A stretch of 64,000 nucleotides of DNA from positions 1,984,001 through 2,048,000 of the forward strand of contig OY760195.1 in the NCBI GenBank assembly GCA_963663375.1, written 5' to 3'. A program made the position numbers and the translations under genes. This document shows positions 59,998 through 64,000 of this stretch, in pieces. Position 1 is the stretch's first letter. Each line of letters begins with the position of its first letter. The notes under the pieces are model-generated. The model worked only from the letters and a program-made list of their open reading frames with translations. It made no database searches and was not told the origin of the DNA. This DNA is from JAYREN01 sp963663375 (GTDB taxonomy: Bacteria; Acidobacteriota; Holophagae; Holophagales; Holophagaceae).

Positions 59998-61419
59998 CTA
60001 CACTCCGAACCAGCCGCGGATCTGCGCCAGCCACTGTTCTCGGCGCCCGGGGTGGGGCCCGCCCTCGGCCCCACCAGGAACCTGCAGGCGGGCCTCCATC
60101 AGATCCACCAGGCGATCGAGGATCTGGGGTTCGCGCCGGATGCAGGTCTCGAAGGCCTCCTTGGGCACTTCCACCAATTCACAGGCCGTGGTGGCCACCA
60201 CGGTGGCGTTCCGCCGTGCGCCGGTGAGCAGTGAGGCCTCGCCGAACCATGCCCCCGTGCCGAGGTCCGCCACCGTCTCCCAGTAGAGCCCGGTGTGAGG
60301 TTCGGTGCGCTCCACGGGCCGCACCACCCGGAGGTGGCCCTCAAGCACGTAGAAGAGACTCTGGCCGGGATCGCCCTCACGAATGAGCCCTTCCTCCGGT
60401 GCCACGCGGCGCACCTGGATCAGGCCCCGCAGTTCCGCGGCCCAGTCCAGGGGCAGCTGGAGCTTGCCCAGGAGCTCCCTCAGGGCGTCTTCGCTCATCG
60501 CCTTTTCCCTGGGATGCAGGGTGGTCGCGCCGTGGGGACCAAGCAAGGGGAAGCCTTCCCTGGGCAGCACGGTGTTGGCCAGGCGCATGGCCAGGAAATT
60601 CCCCGCCCTCCCATGGCGATAGCCGAGGGCCCACCAGCGCAGCTCCAGCACGGCGCCGCCCATGTCCGCGCCCCACACCACGACCTCGGGGCGATGGTGG
60701 GGGTAGTGGGGAATCCCCGCCAGGGCGATGGCGAGCTTCTCCACGGCCACGTGCAGCTCAGCATTGGGCTCCGTCACCACCTTGGCGGTGCGGCGATGCA
60801 GGCCCGAAGGCACGTAGAGGTTGGTGACCACGGATTGGGCGATGGCCCGGTTGGGAAAGATGTCCGTATCGCCGTTCTCCGTGCGCAGTTGCACCGTGCG
60901 CCAGGTCATGGAGGTGACTTCTCCGATGAAGGTCTCCCGACCGGGCCCTCCGCGCAAGTTGCCGGATACTTCGATCCAGTCCCCCACCTCGAAGGCGGGA
61001 TCCAGCCGCATGGAGATTCCGGCGAAGAGGTTGCCCAGCGTTTCCTGGAGGGAGAGACCAATCACCGCCGCCGCGATGGCGCCGGTGCCCAGGAGCTGGC
61101 CGACGCTGACACCGAGGCCGTTCTTCAGAACAAACCAACCGGCGATGCCGTAGAGGAACACCACGATGAGATCCCGCGCGAAGCCCGGCGTGGCCGTCCT
61201 CCGCTCCCGCAGGAGCGGGTCCAGCAGCAGAAAGGCCAAGAGGCGGATGAGCCCGTAGGCGGCGGCCAACTGCACCAGGACCCGGCTCCACCGCTCCACC
61301 TCGGGATGAAGGCGGTCGCGGAGCAGGAGACTCCCCGCGATGCCCACCAGCCCCAGGAAGAGGATCCAGGCCAGCATGCGCCGACCGGAGGTGACGCGGG
61401 TTCGGAGATCGCGGAACAT
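59998..61419 (-). CDS. Mechanosensitive channel with C-terminal cyclic-nucleotide-binding domain
   Basis: The 473-aa protein has N-terminal helices (~15-35, ~48-70, ~80-100), then an MscS-type pore and beta domain (LLGTGAIAAAVIGLSLQETLGNLFAGISMRLDPAFEVGDWIEV, ~108-150). A C-terminal cNMP-binding domain (~325-445) follows with the phosphate-binding cassette WFGEASLLTGARRNATVVA. Fusion of an MscS-like core to a cyclic-nucleotide module suggests gating by a nucleotide second messenger rather than tension alone, as reported for the bCNG family. The start at 61419 has only weak upstream signals. Confidence 0.88.
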   Translation of the reverse strand: MFRDLRTRVTSGRRMLAWILFLGLVGIAGSLLLRDRLHPEVERWSRVLVQLAAAYGLIRLLAFLLLDPLLRERRTATPGFARDLIVVFLYGIAGWFVLKNGLGVSVGQLLGTGAIAAAVIGLSLQETLGNLFAGISMRLDPAFEVGDWIEVSGNLRGGPGRETFIGEVTSMTWRTVQLRTENGDTDIFPNRAIAQSVVTNLYVPSGLHRRTAKVVTEPNAELHVAVEKLAIALAGIPHYPHHRPEVVVWGADMGGAVLELRWWALGYRHGRAGNFLAMRLANTVLPREGFPLLGPHGATTLHPREKAMSEDALRELLGKLQLPLDWAAELRGLIQVRRVAPEEGLIREGDPGQSLFYVLEGHLRVVRPVERTEPHTGLYWETVADLGTGAWFGEASLLTGARRNATVVATTACELVEVPKEAFETCIRREPQILDRLVDLMEARLQVPGGAEGGPHPGRREQWLAQIRGWFGV

Positions 61420-61431
61420 GCCCGAAGGATA

Positions 61432-62004
61432 CTACCGCCAGGCCTGCCGCAACCTCGCCACCACGCCGAGAGGATCGGGCGCCAGCCAGAGCGAACGGAT
61501 CATGGCCACTCCGGCCAGGCGCGGATGACGAAGGGAGCCACAGTTCTCCGGCGTGATCCCGCCCAGGGCCAGGAAGTCTCCGCCGAAGGGTGGCAGCGCC
61601 TCCAGTCGCCGATGGAGCGGGTCGACTCCCAGCGCGGGCCCCTTGTCCGGTGTCTCGAAGACCGGGGAGAGGATCAACTGCTGCGCCCCTCGGCGGGATT
61701 CGAATTGATCCGGATCGTGCAGGGGACGCGACAGGGGCAGCAGCGATTCGGGAATCTCGGGATAGGCCTCGGGGGCGTGCAGCCCACATCCTGCGGCGAG
61801 GGCCACCTCCAGGCGCCCATTCACCCAGATCCGCAGTCCCGGCGCCCAATCCTGTACTCGCCGCGTCAGCTCCAGCAGCGCCCGGCTGCCCAGCGCCTTC
61901 TCCCGGATCATCACCGCGTCGATCCCCGAGGTGAGCACGCGGCGCCAGGAGGCCTCCTCGAAGCCCGCGCCGGGGGAAATGGCCAGGATGATCATGGGCT
62001 TCAT
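61432..62004 (-). CDS. Thiamine phosphate synthase-like protein (ThiE/TenI family)
   Basis: The 190-aa product has a ThiE-like TIM barrel: GIDAVMIREKALGSRALLELTRRV, LRIWVNGRLEVALAAGCGLHAPEAYPE, QLILSPVFETPDKGPALGVDP and FLALGGITPENCGSLR. In full ThiE, the residues after VIGGI/ALGGI bind the pyrophosphate, as here. It may join thiazole and pyrimidine precursors, or act as a TenI-type aromatase. The start is chosen at 62004 (MKPMIILAIS). It is divergent from the RrF2 gene. Confidence 0.75.
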   Translation of the reverse strand: MKPMIILAISPGAGFEEASWRRVLTSGIDAVMIREKALGSRALLELTRRVQDWAPGLRIWVNGRLEVALAAGCGLHAPEAYPEIPESLLPLSRPLHDPDQFESRRGAQQLILSPVFETPDKGPALGVDPLHRRLEALPPFGGDFLALGGITPENCGSLRHPRLAGVAMIRSLWLAPDPLGVVARLRQAWR

Positions 62005-62063
62005 GCCTTCATCATGCTCCGCGGCGCGGCTCCTGATCCATGGTCCATGTTTTTTACGAAGCC

Positions 62064-62082
62064 GTGACCCTATCCAGGTCAC
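62064..62082. promoter_or_regulatory. Inverted repeat, candidate RrF2 operator
   Basis: GTGACC-CTATCCA-GGTCAC is a perfect 6-bp inverted repeat with a seven-base spacer. It lies 44 bases before the RrF2 start and between divergent genes. Such spacing suits a dimeric winged-helix regulator and might control both directions. No clear -35/-10 pair is assigned; TTCATAAAT at ~62090 may serve as -10. Confidence 0.5.
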
Positions 62083-62125
62083 ACTGACATTCATAAATCA
62101 CGGGGCTGGAAACAGGAGGTTGCCC

Positions 62126-62653
62126 ATGTTTCCCCTTTCTTTGACCACCGGTTATGCGGTGCTGGCTCTCAATTGCATGAAGACCCCCGGGGGCGACCCC
62201 GTGCAGGTGGCCTCTGTCGCCACGGCCACGGGACTGCCGGGCCCCTTCCTCTCCAAGATCGTGAACCGCCTCGCCACCCAGGGCCTGGTGAAGACCCGCC
62301 GGGGGCGCAACGGGGGCGTGGTGTTGGCCCGGCCCGCCGACCAGATCACCCTGGTGGATATCGTTCAGGCGGTGGATGGCGAGGACTGGGACAAGGGCTG
62401 CTTCCTGGGGCTCCGCAAGTGCGGTGTGCCCGAAGGCCACTGCCCCATCCACGAGTTCTGGCTCGAGGAGATCGAGCGCTTCCGCGTGAAGATGGGCTCC
62501 ATCACCCTTGCTCAACTGGAGTGCTTCGATCCCCTCAAGGCCACGGCCGATGGACTCCTGGGGCCCGCGGCCTTCGGGGTCACGGCCCCTGGGAACAAGG
62601 GGCGCGACGGTTGCCCCCACGAGTGCGGTTCAGGCGAAAACAGCTGCCATTAG
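62126..62653 (+). CDS. RrF2-family (IscR/NsrR/CymR-like) transcriptional regulator
   Basis: The 175-aa protein has the RrF2 winged helix (LTTGYAVLALNCMKTPGGDP, LPGPFLSKIVNRLATQGLVKTRRGRNGGVVLARPADQITLVDIVQAV). The Cys cluster region has Cys in GCFLGLRKCGVPEGHCPIH, the three-cysteine pattern of [Fe-S]-binding members. An extra C-terminal CPHECGSGENSCH tail adds more cysteines. It may sense Fe-S status, NO or redox. AGGAGG precedes ATG 62126. Target genes are unknown. Confidence 0.85.
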   Translation: MFPLSLTTGYAVLALNCMKTPGGDPVQVASVATATGLPGPFLSKIVNRLATQGLVKTRRGRNGGVVLARPADQITLVDIVQAVDGEDWDKGCFLGLRKCGVPEGHCPIHEFWLEEIERFRVKMGSITLAQLECFDPLKATADGLLGPAAFGVTAPGNKGRDGCPHECGSGENSCH

Positions 62654-64000
62654 TGGGATTGGGCCAGCACCCGCGCACGGTCCAGGGCAGGGATGATCCG
62701 CCAGGAGTTGGTCACGGGAACGCTTAGGGTGGGCCGACTCAGCACGTGCTCGAAGAGCAGATTCCGCAGGGACACGGGGTTCACGACCTCGGCCTTGCCC
62801 TTGAAGTGGACCGCCTCCAGGTACCCACCCCCGCCGTTCAACCGGTAGCTGGTGACCGCCATGGTGAAGGGCTGGTTCTCCTTCACGGGCTGGCCCTGGA
62901 ACTTGAGATCCACCACCCGCTGGCCCAGGGGCTTGCTGAGGTCGAGGCCGTACGTAACACCTTCGATCATGTCGAAGTCGAAGCCCGGCACCTCGCGATT
63001 GAAGAGTTCCGGCAGATGGCTGAAGTTGTAGTGCCGGGCCGCGTGCTCCAGCCAGAGCTTGACCTGGAGGCCGGTCAACCGGATGCGGCCCACGGTATTT
63101 TCGTAGGGCATCAGGGCCCAGAACTGCCGGATGGAGGTGGGGCCCTTGGGAACGAAGTAGCGGGTGGACGGACTGAAGGCCGCCGAGAGCTGAGCTCCCA
63201 CGGCCTTCTTCTGCACCGTGTGGAGGAGCTGCACCAGGGCCGAATCCTCCATCCGGGACCAGCGCCCATCCAGGTCCACCTCCAGATTCGTCGCGAAGGT
63301 GTCCAGGTACTGGTTCGCTTGAGCCCTCAGCGAGGCCGTGAGTTCCAGCACCTGGGGATCGCTGGGGGTCTCCAGGGTGGGGCGCTCCAGGCGCGGCTCG
63401 ACGGTCACCACCTTCCAGCGATTCTTTTCCTTCCTGAGCACGAAGTCGGAGACGCCCAGCGCCTCGCCCTTCGAGAGGCTCTGGAGGATGGGCACACCCT
63501 TGTGGCGCGCGGTGACCGCCTGATGGGTGTGGCCCGCCAGCACGAGATCGATGCCCGGCACCCGTTCGATGAGGGCCAGAACTTGATCATCTTCGAAGGG
63601 ACCGGCACCGGCGGTGCCCTGCCCCGAATGGAAGGCCACGATCACCACATCGGCCTTCTCCTTGTCCCGGAGGATGGGAACCAGGGTCCGGGCCGTTTCC
63701 ACCGCATCCTGCACCCGCATGCCCTCCAGATGAGCGGCATCTGCAATACGGGCCAGGCCGGAGGTGGTCAGCCCCAGGATGGCCACCCGAGCGCCCCCCA
63801 TTTCCACGATGGCATAGGGCGTGAAGGCGCTCTTGCCCGTGGCGGTCAAGGCGATATTGGCCCCCAGCCAAGGGAAGACGGCCTGGTCCTCGGCCTTGCG
63901 GAGCACCGCCTGGCCCCAGTCGAAGTCGTGGTTGCCCACCGCCATGGCGTGATAACCCAGGGCGTTCATGATGGCCACGGAGGGATCGCCCACCTCGGGG
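62650..64000 (-). CDS. 5'-nucleotidase/metallophosphatase (UshA-like), N-terminus cut by window end
   Basis: The visible C-terminal ~450 residues carry the metallophosphatase segments GNHDFDWG (metal His/Asp) and AGHTHQAV (last metal motif). The C-terminal 5'-nucleotidase domain has FWALMPYENTVGRIRLTG and FTMAVTSYRLNGGGGYL, the substrate region. It hydrolyses nucleotides, usually in the periplasm. The frame remains open at 64000, so the signal peptide and first metal site (DxHG) lie outside. The stop overlaps the RrF2 gene end by four bases in convergent orientation. Confidence 0.9.
   Translation of the reverse strand, partial: PEVGDPSVAIMNALGYHAMAVGNHDFDWGQAVLRKAEDQAVFPWLGANIALTATGKSAFTPYAIVEMGGARVAILGLTTSGLARIADAAHLEGMRVQDAVETARTLVPILRDKEKADVVIVAFHSGQGTAGAGPFEDDQVLALIERVPGIDLVLAGHTHQAVTARHKGVPILQSLSKGEALGVSDFVLRKEKNRWKVVTVEPRLERPTLETPSDPQVLELTASLRAQANQYLDTFATNLEVDLDGRWSRMEDSALVQLLHTVQKKAVGAQLSAAFSPSTRYFVPKGPTSIRQFWALMPYENTVGRIRLTGLQVKLWLEHAARHYNFSHLPELFNREVPGFDFDMIEGVTYGLDLSKPLGQRVVDLKFQGQPVKENQPFTMAVTSYRLNGGGGYLEAVHFKGKAEVVNPVSLRNLLFEHVLSRPTLSVPVTNSWRIIPALDRARVLAQSH

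Noticed and set aside
62650..63993. Complete nucleotidase starting at 63993
   Set aside because: The frame stays open to the window end, and the first metal-binding motif and signal peptide are missing, so the gene is cut rather than short.

Overview
The window is GC-rich, with short intergenic gaps and tightly packed operons. Most of it looks like the chromosome of a free-living, anaerobically capable Gram-negative heterotroph. A Na+-type methylmalonyl-CoA decarboxylase, glutamate formimidoyltransferase, fused isobutyryl-CoA mutase, a FrzS/AglZ-like pseudo-receiver protein and a multidomain M28 peptidase together suggest Acidobacteriota of the Holophagae type (Geothrix/Holophaga-like). That placement is inference from gene content; no rRNA or other phylogenetic marker was compared.

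Layout. (1) 1-8.5 kb is an accessory patch of aldo-keto reductases, alpha/beta hydrolases, a cupin, a flavodoxin-fold reductase and an AraC-type fragment. At least four genes are visibly truncated or joined at deletion junctions. (2) 8.25-10.3 kb (minus strand) carries an Fe-S membrane protein, an ECF sigma factor and a truncated cysteine-rich protein, with a perfect FNR-type box in front. (3) 10.3-12.8 kb encodes a secreted M28 peptidase with Ig-like domains. (4) 13.7-18.7 kb is a biotin-dependent, probably Na+-pumping decarboxylase operon (alpha, gamma, biotin carrier, beta with a long N-terminal extension) ending in ftcD. (5) 19-24.6 kb holds an isoaspartyl peptidase, an AGCS amino-acid:Na+ symporter, a small CXXC-repeat lipoprotein, an ABC-F ATPase and a hydrolase. 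(6) 25.0-36.6 kb is an acyl-CoA operon: IcmF, acyl-CoA dehydrogenase, three-subunit acyl-CoA carboxylase, enoyl-CoA hydratase, 3-hydroxyacyl-CoA dehydrogenase and a thiolase-like enzyme. (7) 36.6-38.7 kb has VOC and DUF1579 proteins, two identical 101-bp tandem repeats resembling tRNA ends, and tRNA-His. (8) 38.8-46 kb encodes a DegP/HtrA protease, a pseudo-receiver coiled-coil protein, a CNNM/CBS protein and a MurU/AmgK-like pair. (9) 46-64 kb is mostly housekeeping: cobalamin adenosyltransferase, pyrE, cysteine synthase, leuS, a LytS/LytR two-component pair, htpG, rlmN, an MscS-cNMP channel, a ThiE-like protein, an RrF2 regulator and a 5'-nucleotidase cut by the window end.

How it fits together. 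The acyl-CoA operon can rearrange and oxidise short branched acyl-CoAs and carboxylate the propionyl-CoA formed. The decarboxylase operon can run the reverse decarboxylation to build a sodium gradient, which AGCS-type symporters could use. The PduO adenosyltransferase at 46 kb can supply the adenosylcobalamin that IcmF needs. Several intergenic spaces (18.8, 24.7, 33.9 and 58.4 kb) hold imperfect inverted repeats that look like members of dispersed repeat families. No transposase, integrase, CRISPR array or rRNA was seen. No complete new defence or biosynthetic system was recognised. The most unusual items are the tandem tRNA-like repeats beside tRNA-His, the deletion-scarred accessory patch, the extended decarboxylase beta subunit and the FNR-boxed Fe-S/sigma operon.
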